Part shown: piece by piece, positions 1 through 7,787 of the stretch | Position numbering within the stretch: position 1 is the first letter of the stretch | How the letters are laid out: each line of letters begins with the position of its first letter | Source: CALKXV01 sp964632495 | GTDB taxonomy: Bacteria; Pseudomonadota; Alphaproteobacteria; Rhodobacterales; Rhodobacteraceae | Assembly: GCA_964632495.1 (NCBI GenBank) | Contig: CAZWDS010000009.1 | Location: forward strand, 4,560 to 68,559 | Direction of reading: 5' to 3' | Length of the DNA: 64,000 nt | Translations under genes and position numbers: made by a program | Notes under the pieces: generated by a model | Seen by the model: the letters and a program-made list of their open reading frames with translations, nothing else | Databases searched by the model: none | Told to the model about the DNA's origin: nothing

Positions 1-68
1 CGCTCAAGCACAACAAAATATAAGATTGCAACGACCAAAAGTGCGGTCAGGATGGGAAATACTCGCAT
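1..68 (-). CDS. Efflux/secretion periplasmic adaptor, N-terminal fragment
   Basis: Reading leftward from the ATG at 68, the frame stays open to the window edge (22 codons) and gives MRVFPILTALLVVAILYFVV, a short N-terminal membrane anchor. In roseobacters this kind of N-terminus is typical of HlyD/RND periplasmic adaptor subunits. The identification rests on that similarity and on the palindromic operator-like site upstream (131-148), as is common for TetR-controlled efflux genes. The rest of the gene lies outside the window, so the call is tentative. It is divergent from the YfgM-like gene. Confidence 0.5.
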   Translation of the reverse strand, partial: MRVFPILTALLVVAILYFVVLE

Positions 69-130
69 GAGTGGGCGTCCTTGGATCCGCCGAAACTTCG
101 CGTCCGGCCCTGATATTCTTTGTTAATACG

Positions 131-148
131 CTAAACTGTTCAGTTTAG
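131..148. promoter_or_regulatory. Operator-like inverted repeat CTAAACTG-TT-CAGTTTAG
   Basis: Two perfect 8-base arms are separated by 2 bases. The site lies in the divergent region between the leftward efflux-adaptor start (68) and the rightward gene at 252. The size and symmetry suit a TetR-family dimer. Regulation of the adaptor gene is an inference; no regulator gene is visible in the window. Confidence 0.55.
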
Positions 149-251
149 ATTACATAAATCTGCGTTGGCCTGCAAGTTTTCAACCCCGTTCCAGCATTGT
201 GTTCTTTGCAATCCTGCCATGCACGCGATAAGAGAGCGCTCAGGTTTTCAA

Positions 252-923
252 ATGGGTAGGAAAACAAGGGTGTCCGAGCAAGATTCCTTTATCAACGAAG
301 TTTCGGAAGAAGTGCGCAAAGATCGGCTGTACAAGCTGATGAAGCGGTACGGCTGGATCGCCATTCTACTGGTCGTCCTCGTTGTCGGCGGCGCGTCGGT
401 GTTTGAATGGCAAAAGGCCAAAGCGCGGGCCGAGGCGGAAGCCACGGGTGATGCTTTGCTGACCGCTCTTCAAGAAGAAACCCCCGAAGCACGCAACGAA
501 GCACTTGGTAATTTGACCCCAAGTGATACGGCTGGGAACCGCGCGCTTGTGGGCTTGTTGCAAGCCGCAGCCTCCGCCGAGGCAGAAGACCCGGAAACGG
601 CGCGGTCCACGCTGAATGGGATCGCTAATGATGCAGAGACCCCGGATGTGTATCGGGATTTGGCCCGTTTGAAGGCGGCCATTCTACCCGGCGGCGACCC
701 AGAAGACCGGATCGCGCAGCTTGAACCGATCATGGTTCCGGGCAATCCGTTTCGCCTGTTGGCCATTGAGCAACGCGCTTTGGCCGAGTTGGAAATGGGT
801 GACAGTGCCGCGGCGCTTCAGACGTTTCAGGATATTCTGGCCGATGCCGATGTCACAGAAGGCTTGCGCCGACGCGCACAGCAGTTGATTGTGGCTTTGG
901 GTGGAACGCTGGACGAAAGCTAG
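252..923 (+). CDS. YfgM-like tetratricopeptide protein, membrane-anchored
   Basis: About 223 residues. The N-terminus (MGRKTRVSEQDSFINEVSEE) is cytoplasmic and charged, followed by a transmembrane helix at about residues 31-50 (GWIAILLVVLVVGGASVFEW) and an alanine-rich helical domain resembling TPR repeats. The order yfgM-bamB-der is the same as in E. coli, where YfgM is an ancillary SecYEG subunit acting with periplasmic chaperones. An equivalent role here is inferred from topology and context. I chose the ATG at 252 because it starts just before the conserved charged region; in-frame starts at 165 and 222 would add unlikely cysteine-rich leaders. Confidence 0.75.
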   Translation: MGRKTRVSEQDSFINEVSEEVRKDRLYKLMKRYGWIAILLVVLVVGGASVFEWQKAKARAEAEATGDALLTALQEETPEARNEALGNLTPSDTAGNRALVGLLQAAASAEAEDPETARSTLNGIANDAETPDVYRDLARLKAAILPGGDPEDRIAQLEPIMVPGNPFRLLAIEQRALAELEMGDSAAALQTFQDILADADVTEGLRRRAQQLIVALGGTLDES

Positions 924-950
924 GCGTGACTGGGTAGCAAGGGGCAGGAC

Positions 951-2246
951 GTGCGACATCTCTGTTTTGTGGTGATTGCGGCTTTGGGGCTTGCCGCTTG
1001 CGGGGATCAGGAAGTGATCCTTGAAGGCGAACGTCTTGATATCGTGGGCGCGGTGGATGGCGACGTGGTCAATCAGGCCTTGCCGCTTAATCTGCCAGCG
1101 GCGCGAACCAACAGCGACTGGACCCATGTGGGCGGCAATCCACAACATCATCTTAGTCACGTCACTCTGGGTCAAAACGTGTCGCAGGTCTGGAGCGCTT
1201 CAATCGGCGAAGGCAAAGGACGCAAGCATCGCATCACGGCAGATCCGGTCGTGGGAGGCGGTCGTGTCTTTACGATGGACAGTCGCGCGACGGTGAGTGC
1301 AATCACGACAGGTGGTGCCCCGGTGTGGTCCCGCGATCTGACACCTGCTTCGGAAAATCCGGATGACGCCTCAGGCGGCGGATTGGCTTTTGGAGGTGGG
1401 ACGGTGTTTGCCACCACCGGTTTTGGGCAAATCACGGCCCTGTCTGCCTCAAGTGGCGAACCGATCTGGGTCCAGTCCTTAGAATCTGCGGCGACGGGCG
1501 CACCGACCGTGGCGGATGGCGTGGTGTATTTGGTGACCCGCAACAACATCGGCTGGGCGCTGGACGCCAGCAACGGGCGCATCCTTTGGCAAGTTCTGGG
1601 CGCTGACAGCCGCAACGGTGTGGCAGGTGGCGCGGCCCCCGCGATTGCCGGTGGACAGGTGATCTTTCCGTTATCTTCGGGCCAGTTGGTCGCTGCGGCC
1701 ATCGGCCCGGGCAACCAGACCTGGGCCGCCAGTGTAGCGGGCGAACGTCAGGGGCGGGCCTTTAGCCGGTTCTCTGACCTGACCGGGGATCCGGTTGTGG
1801 CCAATAATGTTGTCTATGCCGGCAATCACTCGGGCCGTGCTGCGGCGTTCAGTGCCGTGACCGGTGAACGGGTCTGGCGGGCCAATGAAGGCTCGCTCAG
1901 CCCGGTTTGGGTTGCGGGCGGTGGCGTCTTTCTGGTCTCGGACGAAAACCGTCTGATGCGCTTAGATGCTGCGACGGGCGAAGCGGTCTGGGCGGTCAAT
2001 CTGCCGTTCTTTGAGCGTGAGCGTATCAAACGCCGCGAAGCCACGGTGTCGCACTTTGGCCCCGTCTTGGCCAACGGACGTTTGATCCTTGTGTCCAACG
2101 ACGGTCTGTTGCGCCAGTTTGACCCGGTTTCGGGTGCTTTGACGGGGACTATGGAATTGCCGGACGGCGCGGCCCGCAATCCGGTCGTCGCCGGTCGTAC
2201 TCTTTACATTGTCACCGAAAACGGTCAGTTGCACGCCTTCCGCTAA
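951..2246 (+). CDS. bamB: Outer membrane assembly lipoprotein BamB
   Basis: 431 residues starting at a GTG preceded by a GGGGCAGGAC ribosome site. A lipoprotein signal is visible (hydrophobic stretch ending LGLAACGDQ, with the lipidated Cys at about residue 17). It is followed by repeated PQQ-type beta-propeller blades with motifs such as ALSASSGEPIW, ALDASNGRILW, AFSAVTGERVW and RLDAATGEAVW. BamB binds BamA and promotes outer-membrane beta-barrel insertion. It lies 27 bp downstream of the YfgM-like gene and 15 bp upstream of der, probably in one operon. bamA is also in this window, at 33.9 kb. Confidence 0.93.
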   Translation: MRHLCFVVIAALGLAACGDQEVILEGERLDIVGAVDGDVVNQALPLNLPAARTNSDWTHVGGNPQHHLSHVTLGQNVSQVWSASIGEGKGRKHRITADPVVGGGRVFTMDSRATVSAITTGGAPVWSRDLTPASENPDDASGGGLAFGGGTVFATTGFGQITALSASSGEPIWVQSLESAATGAPTVADGVVYLVTRNNIGWALDASNGRILWQVLGADSRNGVAGGAAPAIAGGQVIFPLSSGQLVAAAIGPGNQTWAASVAGERQGRAFSRFSDLTGDPVVANNVVYAGNHSGRAAAFSAVTGERVWRANEGSLSPVWVAGGGVFLVSDENRLMRLDAATGEAVWAVNLPFFERERIKRREATVSHFGPVLANGRLILVSNDGLLRQFDPVSGALTGTMELPDGAARNPVVAGRTLYIVTENGQLHAFR

Positions 2247-2261
2247 ATCGGATCGCATCTC

Positions 2262-3734
2262 ATGAGCTTTACTCTCGCCATCGTCGGACGTCCCAATGTG
2301 GGCAAGTCGACCCTGTTCAACCGTCTGGTTGGAAAACGTCTGGCCTTGGTCGATGACCAGCCGGGCGTGACGCGCGATCTGCGCGAAGGCGAAGCGCGGA
2401 TTGCGCATATCAAGTTCACCGTCATCGACACGGCAGGTTTGGAAGAAGCCACCGACGAAAGCCTGCAGGGCCGGATGCGCCGTCTGACGGAACGCGCCGT
2501 GGAAATGGCGGATGCCTGTCTGTTCATGATCGATGCGCGTGATGGTGTTTTGCCGGCGGACGAGGTTTTTGCCGACATTCTGCGCAAGAAAAGCGCCCAT
2601 GTGATCTTGGCCGCCAACAAGGCAGAGGGCCGCGCGGGCGAGGGTGGTTTGATCGAGGCCTACTCCTTGGGCTTGGGCGATCCCATTGGTTTGTCTGCCG
2701 AACACGGTGAGGGCCTAAGCGAATTGTTGATGGCATTGGCCCCGATTGCGGAAGCCGCGGACAAAAAAGCCGCGCGCGTCGCGGAAGAAGCGCCGCTGGT
2801 GGACGTGGACGTGTCGGACGACGACGAAGACGAAACGGACATTCCATGGCCAACGCCGCAGAAACCCATGCAGATCGCCGTTGTGGGCCGTCCGAACGCG
2901 GGCAAGTCCACCTTGATCAATCAGCTATTGGGCGAAGACCGTTTGCTGACCGGCCCAGAGGCCGGGATCACCCGCGACGCGATCTCACTGCCGTTTGACT
3001 GGGATGGCTTGCCGGTGCGCATCTTTGACACGGCGGGTATGCGCAAAAAGGCGCGGGTGCAGGAAAAGCTTGAGAAACTCTCGGTCGCGGATGGTCTTCG
3101 TGCGGTGAAATTCGCCGAGGTGGTGATCGTTCTCTTGGACGCGGCCATTCCTTTCGAACAACAGGACCTGCGCATCGCTGATCTGGCCGAACGGGAAGGC
3201 CGTGCTGTGGTCGTGGCGGTCAACAAGTGGGATATCGAGGATGCCAAGCAGGAAAAGCTGCGCGATCTGAAGGAAAGCTTTGAACGCCTGCTGCCCCAGT
3301 TACGGGGTGCGCCCCTGATTACCGTGTCGGCCAAGACGGGGCGCGGCATGGACCGGCTGCGTGACGCCGTTGAAAAGGCCTATACGGTCTGGAATCGCCG
3401 GGTGAATACCTCTGCCCTCAATCGCTGGCTGACCTCGATGGTCGAAGCCCATCCGCCCCCCGCACCGGGCGGACGCCGGATCAAGCTGCGCTATGCGACC
3501 CAAGCCAAGACCCGACCGCCGGGCTTTGTGGTCATGGCGTCCTACCCGGATAAACTGTCGGACAGCTACAAACGCTATCTGGTCAACGGGCTGCGACAGG
3601 ATTTTGACATGCCGGGCACGCCGATCCGGCTGACGTTTCGGGGCCAGGGCGATAAGAACCCTTACCGGAATAAGAAGAAGGCCACGCCGTCGCGCTTGCG
3701 AAAGCACTTGGGCAAACCTTCACTGAAAGACTGA
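2262..3734 (+). CDS. der: Ribosome-associated GTPase Der (EngA)
   Basis: 490 residues with the tandem G-domain layout unique to Der. The first domain begins at residue 1 (P-loop GRPNVGKS, DTAG switch, NKAEG variant of the NKxD box). An acidic linker (DVDVSDDDEDETD) follows. The second domain starts at about residue 205 (GRPNAGKS, DTAGM, NKWD), and a C-terminal KH-like domain ends in a basic tail. Der acts in 50S subunit maturation. The gene sits close behind bamB and 4 bp ahead of the LRR gene. The first-domain NKAE in place of NKxD is the only oddity. Confidence 0.96.
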   Translation: MSFTLAIVGRPNVGKSTLFNRLVGKRLALVDDQPGVTRDLREGEARIAHIKFTVIDTAGLEEATDESLQGRMRRLTERAVEMADACLFMIDARDGVLPADEVFADILRKKSAHVILAANKAEGRAGEGGLIEAYSLGLGDPIGLSAEHGEGLSELLMALAPIAEAADKKAARVAEEAPLVDVDVSDDDEDETDIPWPTPQKPMQIAVVGRPNAGKSTLINQLLGEDRLLTGPEAGITRDAISLPFDWDGLPVRIFDTAGMRKKARVQEKLEKLSVADGLRAVKFAEVVIVLLDAAIPFEQQDLRIADLAEREGRAVVVAVNKWDIEDAKQEKLRDLKESFERLLPQLRGAPLITVSAKTGRGMDRLRDAVEKAYTVWNRRVNTSALNRWLTSMVEAHPPPAPGGRRIKLRYATQAKTRPPGFVVMASYPDKLSDSYKRYLVNGLRQDFDMPGTPIRLTFRGQGDKNPYRNKKKATPSRLRKHLGKPSLKD

Positions 3735-3738
3735 CATC

Positions 3739-4413
3739 ATGCGTCCGCTGATCTTCGGCATTCTGGTTTTTCTGGCGATTCTTGCCGCTGGTGTTCTTTA
3801 CACGGCAAACCCCGGCAGCGAGGCGGCGTATGAGGCGGCCGAAAAGCGCATTGCTGCTGCCGCAGAAGACGACTTGCGGGTTCTGCGCCTTAGCGATCTG
3901 GGCGGATTAGGCAAACTGCCACCGGAACTGGGCGAACTGATCAACTTGACCCAATTGGATCTGCGCGGCACGGCGATTTCGGATGTCTCGGCGCTGGCGT
4001 CACTTGAAAACCTGCGAATCCTCTCTTTGCGCCGCACGCTTGTGGATGACCTGCAGCCGCTGGAAGGGTTGAGCGCACTGGATACACTGGATCTGTCGCA
4101 AACATGGGTCCGGGATTTGTCGCCGCTGACAACATTGCCAGCCTTGCGGCGTTTGGACATTGGCGGGACATGGACGTCCAGTTTGGCCCCCTTAAGAGAT
4201 GTGGCCAAGCTGGATTGGATCAATCTGCACAGCGCGATCACCAGTGATGGCTCGCAAGATCACTTTCGGGCGTTGAAAGACAAAGCGGTCACTGTGAACA
4301 ACGGTCGGGCCATCGCAGATGGGCATCGTCCGGGCCTGACCGAAAAGATGCGCCTGCGCGTGAACCGGTTGTCCCGGCGCATCCGTCTAGGGTTTCAACA
4401 CCGGTCCGGCTGA
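3739..4413 (+). CDS. Leucine-rich-repeat protein with N-terminal membrane anchor
   Basis: 224 residues. A hydrophobic N-terminal segment (residues 4-22, IFGILVFLAILAAGVLY) is a signal anchor or uncleaved signal. Residues about 45-165 contain five or six internalin-type leucine-rich repeats of about 22 residues (LTQLDLRGTAISDVSALASL, LRILSLRRTLVDDLQPLEGL, LDTLDLSQTWVRDLSPLTTL, LRRLDIGGTWTSSLAPLRDV). The C-terminus is basic (RLRVNRLSRRIRLG). The gene begins 4 bp after der, so it is probably co-transcribed. The fold suggests a protein-binding role in the periplasm; no partner can be named. Confidence 0.7.
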   Translation: MRPLIFGILVFLAILAAGVLYTANPGSEAAYEAAEKRIAAAAEDDLRVLRLSDLGGLGKLPPELGELINLTQLDLRGTAISDVSALASLENLRILSLRRTLVDDLQPLEGLSALDTLDLSQTWVRDLSPLTTLPALRRLDIGGTWTSSLAPLRDVAKLDWINLHSAITSDGSQDHFRALKDKAVTVNNGRAIADGHRPGLTEKMRLRVNRLSRRIRLGFQHRSG

Positions 4414-4612
4414 CATCGGCCAATCCCCGCGAAAGCCGTCACGTTCGCCAAGCAACTTCTGGCCGACCGGGTTTGGCGCGCAAAAAACGGCAAGTTTCCG
4501 CAAAACCCGAAGCGCTCAAATCAGCGATCTCTGGCGCATGGCTCTGCCGCTTGCGTGTTCCCATTGTGAGGGGCGAACCTGCGTCCTACCTCTTTCCTCG
4601 AAGCTTCAAAAA

Positions 4613-4631
4613 GAGGCCAGGGCCCGGCCTC
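4613..4631 (+). promoter_or_regulatory. GC-rich hairpin in the EF-hand gene leader
   Basis: GAGGCC pairs with GGCCTC around a 7-base loop, 10 bases upstream of the ribosome site TAGGAGAC of the EF-hand gene. No T-run follows, so it is a leader hairpin rather than a clear terminator. The rest of the 4414-4655 gap shows no coding signal. Confidence 0.4.
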
Positions 4632-4655
4632 CTCTCACATAGGAGACTTTGAGAC

Positions 4656-4889
4656 ATGACACGTTGGAATATCATTTTGGCGACCCTTTTGGGTCTGGGT
4701 GCAACGGCTGCAATGGCCGAGGTTGAAGATGCGAACGGCGACGGCGTCTATTCGATGGACGAAGTCAAAGTCACCTATCCGGACCTGACAGAAGAGGTGT
4801 TCACGACGCTGGACGCCAATGCTGACGGCGCTTTGGACGACGACGAACTGGCAGCCGGCGTCTCGGCTGGCCTTTTGACCGCGGGCTAA
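4656..4889 (+). CDS. Small exported EF-hand calcium-binding protein
   Basis: 77 residues. A signal peptide (about residues 1-21, ending in ATAAMA) is followed by two canonical 12-residue EF-hand loops: DANGDGVYSMDE (25-36) and DANADGALDDDE (53-64). Both carry acidic or Asn residues at positions 1, 3 and 5, Gly at 6 and Glu at 12. The mature protein is therefore essentially one paired EF-hand module, predicted to bind two Ca2+ ions in the periplasm as a buffer or sensor. It is monocistronic, with TAGGAGAC upstream and a strong terminator downstream. The partner is unknown. Confidence 0.8.
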   Translation: MTRWNIILATLLGLGATAAMAEVEDANGDGVYSMDEVKVTYPDLTEEVFTTLDANADGALDDDELAAGVSAGLLTAG

Positions 4890-4902
4890 CCCCTCCCGCC
4901 CC

Positions 4903-4945
4903 GGGGCCGTTCCTTGCTGCCTTTCCGCCAGGAACGGCCCCACTT
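4903..4945 (+). terminator. Rho-independent terminator of the EF-hand gene
   Basis: GGGGCCGTTCCT (4903-4914) pairs perfectly with AGGAACGGCCCC (4930-4941) around a 15-base loop, and ACTTT follows. It begins 13 bases after the EF-hand stop codon. Confidence 0.8.
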
Positions 4946-5044
4946 TAAAAGCGGGTCTGCACCCGGTCCTATCAAGGCCGCCTCAAAGGAATGTGCAACG
5001 AAAAGAACAGCGTATTTAAGTCAAATCGTGCTTCTTCTCGTTTC

Positions 5045-5092
5045 TAAATACCTCGGGGGGCCGAACGAAGTGAGGTGGGGGCAGAGCCCCCT
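5045..5092. repeat. Intergenic repeat, copy 1 (AAATAC...GGGGGCAGAGCCCCC)
   Basis: The element starts with TAAATACCTCGGGGGG and ends in a tight hairpin, GGGGGC-AGA-GCCCCC (5077-5091). It lies immediately 3' of the leftward serS stop codon. A second element of the same layout lies at 9592-9636, just beyond the terminator of another leftward gene. An upstream GTATTTA (5012-5018) is inverted relative to TAAATAC (5045-5051). A role as part of the serS terminator is likely but inferred. Confidence 0.55.
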
Positions 5093-5099
5093 CGATCGT

Positions 5100-6389
5100 C
5101 TAAGCCAGATCGCCACCCGGAGTGATCCGTGTCGCCCCTCCCAACCAAGGGCCAAGCCCTTGGGGCAGGATGACACCGCCGTCGGCGGTCTGGCCGTTCT
5201 CCAGGACCGCGATCAGAGCGCGACCCACGGCGAGGCCCGATCCATTCAGGGTATGGACGAACTGTGGTTTGCCGTCGCCGTCGCGGAACCGAGCGTTCAT
5301 GCGACGCGCCTGAAAATCACCGCAGGTTGAGACAGACGAGATTTCGCGGAAGGCGTTTTGCCCCGGCAACCAAACCTCGATGTCATAGGTCCGGCGCGCG
5401 CCAAATCCCAGATCACCCGTGCACAGCGACACGGTGCGATAGGCAAGGCCCAGACGTTCCAGAATGCCTTCTGCGCATTTCAACATACGTTGTTGTTCGT
5501 CTTCGGACTGATCCGGGTGAACGACAGACACCATTTCGACTTTCTCAAACTGGTGTTGGCGCAACATGCCCGAGGTGTCTTTGCCCGCAGACCCGGCTTC
5601 AGAGCGAAAGCACTGAGTATGCGCGCACATGCGCAGGGGCAGGGTGTCGCCATCCAGAATGCTTTCGCGGACCGAGTTGGTCAGGGTCACTTCGGAGGTC
5701 GGGATCAGCCACATGCCTTCGCGGGTCTGATAGCTGTCTTCGGCAAACTTCGGCAGTTGGTTGGTGCCAATCATCGCCTCGTCGCGCACCAGAACCGGCG
5801 TGATATGTTCGACCAACCCGTTTTCGTCTGTGTGCACGTCCAGCATCATCTGCGCCAAAGCGCGGTGCAGACGTGCCACGGCGCCGCGCAACAGCACAAA
5901 GCGGCTTCCTGACAGTTTGGCGGCGGTCTCAAAATCCATGCCGGGTTTGACGCCTGCGATGTCATAATGCTCGACCGGGTCAAAATCGAAACTTGGGACA
6001 TCGCCCCAGGTGTGCACCTCGATGTTGTCATCCTCATCCGCCCCGTCCGGCACATCATCGTAGGGTGCGTTCGGCAGGCCCAAAAGAAGATCGCGCATGC
6101 GAACATCTTCGGCCTTGGCCTCGTCCTCCAGCCGCGCAATTTCGGCCTTCTTTTCAGCCACAAGGGCGCGAAGCCGTTCAAACTCGGCTTCGTCACCACG
6201 CCCTTTGGCTGCCCCCACTTCTTTCGAAGCGGTGTTCCGCTCAGCCTGTGCGGCTTCCGCGGCCGTGATCTTGGTGCGGCGCGCCTCGTCTATGGACAGA
6301 ACCTCTGACGACACGCCCGACAGCCCCCGACGCGCCATTTGGGCGTCGAACGTTTCGGGATTTTCGCGGATGGCGCGAATGTCGTGCAT
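5100..6389 (-). CDS. serS: Seryl-tRNA synthetase
   Basis: 429 residues from the ATG at 6389 (MHDIRAIRENPETFDAQMAR), preceded by a good AAGGAGAG ribosome site. An open frame extends 103 codons further upstream but has no family similarity. The N-terminal antiparallel coiled-coil arm covers about residues 25-110, followed by the class II catalytic core with motif 2 (FRSEAGSAGKDTSGMLRQHQ, YEIEVW-like motif region) and motif 3 near the C-terminus (NGSGLAVGRALIAVLE). It charges tRNA-Ser and also supplies Ser-tRNA for selenocysteine where that is used. Transcribed alone, leftward. Confidence 0.96.
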   Translation of the reverse strand: MHDIRAIRENPETFDAQMARRGLSGVSSEVLSIDEARRTKITAAEAAQAERNTASKEVGAAKGRGDEAEFERLRALVAEKKAEIARLEDEAKAEDVRMRDLLLGLPNAPYDDVPDGADEDDNIEVHTWGDVPSFDFDPVEHYDIAGVKPGMDFETAAKLSGSRFVLLRGAVARLHRALAQMMLDVHTDENGLVEHITPVLVRDEAMIGTNQLPKFAEDSYQTREGMWLIPTSEVTLTNSVRESILDGDTLPLRMCAHTQCFRSEAGSAGKDTSGMLRQHQFEKVEMVSVVHPDQSEDEQQRMLKCAEGILERLGLAYRTVSLCTGDLGFGARRTYDIEVWLPGQNAFREISSVSTCGDFQARRMNARFRDGDGKPQFVHTLNGSGLAVGRALIAVLENGQTADGGVILPQGLGPWLGGATRITPGGDLA

Positions 6390-6527
6390 GGGATCTCTCC
6401 TTGTTTGCCTTGTGCGCGTTCTATTGCGCATTTTTCGGCGCGAGGGAAGGTTTTCGACACAGGCAATCCTCTGACAGGACACTTGCGTGACGGCGCATCC
6501 TTCCCCTAGGGTGAGGTTAACCAGAAT

Positions 6528-7655
6528 GTGGAGGGCGGCATGGCCCCCAAACGACCACCCGGCGCTGGCCCTCTCCCGTTGACGGTAGAAGAGGGCGGAC
6601 CCGGTCCAGCTGATCCAGCCGAGCTTTATGCCGCGCTGGATCTGGGCACGAATTCGTGTCGGATGCTGATTGCCCAACCCAAGGGCAATCAGTTCCATGT
6701 CATTGATAGTTTCTCAAAGTCCGTTCAGCTTGGCCAAGGGTTGGAAGCCTCGGGCCGGTTGTCGCGGGCGGCCATGCGTCGAACCGCGCAGGCCTTGAAG
6801 ATTTGCCGGTCCAAGATCGACAAACATTCTGTGCAGCGCATGCGCCTTGTGGCGACCGAAGCCTGCCGGCGTGCCGATAATGGCTCTGGATTTTTGAACC
6901 ACATTACCCGGGAAACCGGGCTGAAGCTGGAAATCATCAAGCCAGAAGAAGAAGCCCGCCTTGCGGTGATTTCCTGCGCGCCGCTTGTGTCGCCGCGCAC
7001 CGAGCAATTGCTGGTCGTGGATATCGGTGGTGGCTCGACCGAGCTGGTCTGGATCGACATGAGCCGCGTGCCCAAGATCGAGCGCCCCCGCGCCTTGATG
7101 CGGCTGAACACGGGCTTTAAGCCCGATCCGGCATCGCCTTTTCCGGCGGCCCATGTGGTGGATTGGATTTCTGTGCCATTGGGCGTCGCCACCCTGCGCG
7201 ATCAGTTTGACGACGTGGAAAACGATGCGGCCCGGTTCGCGTTGATGAGCTGGTATTTCGAAGAGAACCTGTCCGAGTTTTCCCCCTATGAGACGGAACA
7301 GACCCGCGAAGGGTTTCAGATCATCGGCACCTCGGGCACCGTCACCACGGTCGCGGCCAGCCATCTGGGTATCCGGCGCTATGACCGATCCAAGGTGGAC
7401 GGGTTGCGCATGACCTCGGATCAAATCGACAAGGTGATCCGCGGTTACCTGGACATGGGCCCCGAAGGCCGCCGCGCCGACCCGCGCATCGGCAAAGACC
7501 GTCACGCGCTGATCATGTCGGGCGCCGCCATCCTGCAAGCCCTGTTGCGTGTCTGGCCAACGGACCGTCTGACCGTCGCAGATCGCGGCCTGCGCGAAGG
7601 GTTGCTTTACGCCCAGATGAGCGCCGATGGTGTGCTGGAAGATGGGTTGTATTAG
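6528..7655 (+). CDS. Ppx/GppA family phosphatase (exopolyphosphatase or pppGpp phosphohydrolase)
   Basis: 375 residues. After a proline-rich leader of about 35 residues, the ASKHA fold begins (YAALDLGTNSCRMLIAQP, phosphate 1 motif), with the second phosphate motif VVDIGGGSTELVW and the GTSGTVTT loop. This length is a single-module Ppx/GppA without the C-terminal HD domain of the long E. coli forms. The family hydrolyses polyphosphate or pppGpp, and the sequence does not decide which. An in-frame ATG at 6540 is an alternative start. In many alphaproteobacteria this gene is followed by rlmE; that is not the case here. Confidence 0.87.
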   Translation: MEGGMAPKRPPGAGPLPLTVEEGGPGPADPAELYAALDLGTNSCRMLIAQPKGNQFHVIDSFSKSVQLGQGLEASGRLSRAAMRRTAQALKICRSKIDKHSVQRMRLVATEACRRADNGSGFLNHITRETGLKLEIIKPEEEARLAVISCAPLVSPRTEQLLVVDIGGGSTELVWIDMSRVPKIERPRALMRLNTGFKPDPASPFPAAHVVDWISVPLGVATLRDQFDDVENDAARFALMSWYFEENLSEFSPYETEQTREGFQIIGTSGTVTTVAASHLGIRRYDRSKVDGLRMTSDQIDKVIRGYLDMGPEGRRADPRIGKDRHALIMSGAAILQALLRVWPTDRLTVADRGLREGLLYAQMSADGVLEDGLY

Positions 7656-7787
7656 GCCTTAGATACGGGCGCATTGCCTCCGCAAACCCCTGAAAGTTTG
7701 AAGAAAATTTGCCGAAAATGCGGCGGGTTTTGGGCTGTCTTGGTACAATCTTAATGTGCTGGTGGTTTGTTAGGGGGTGTGGCGAGT

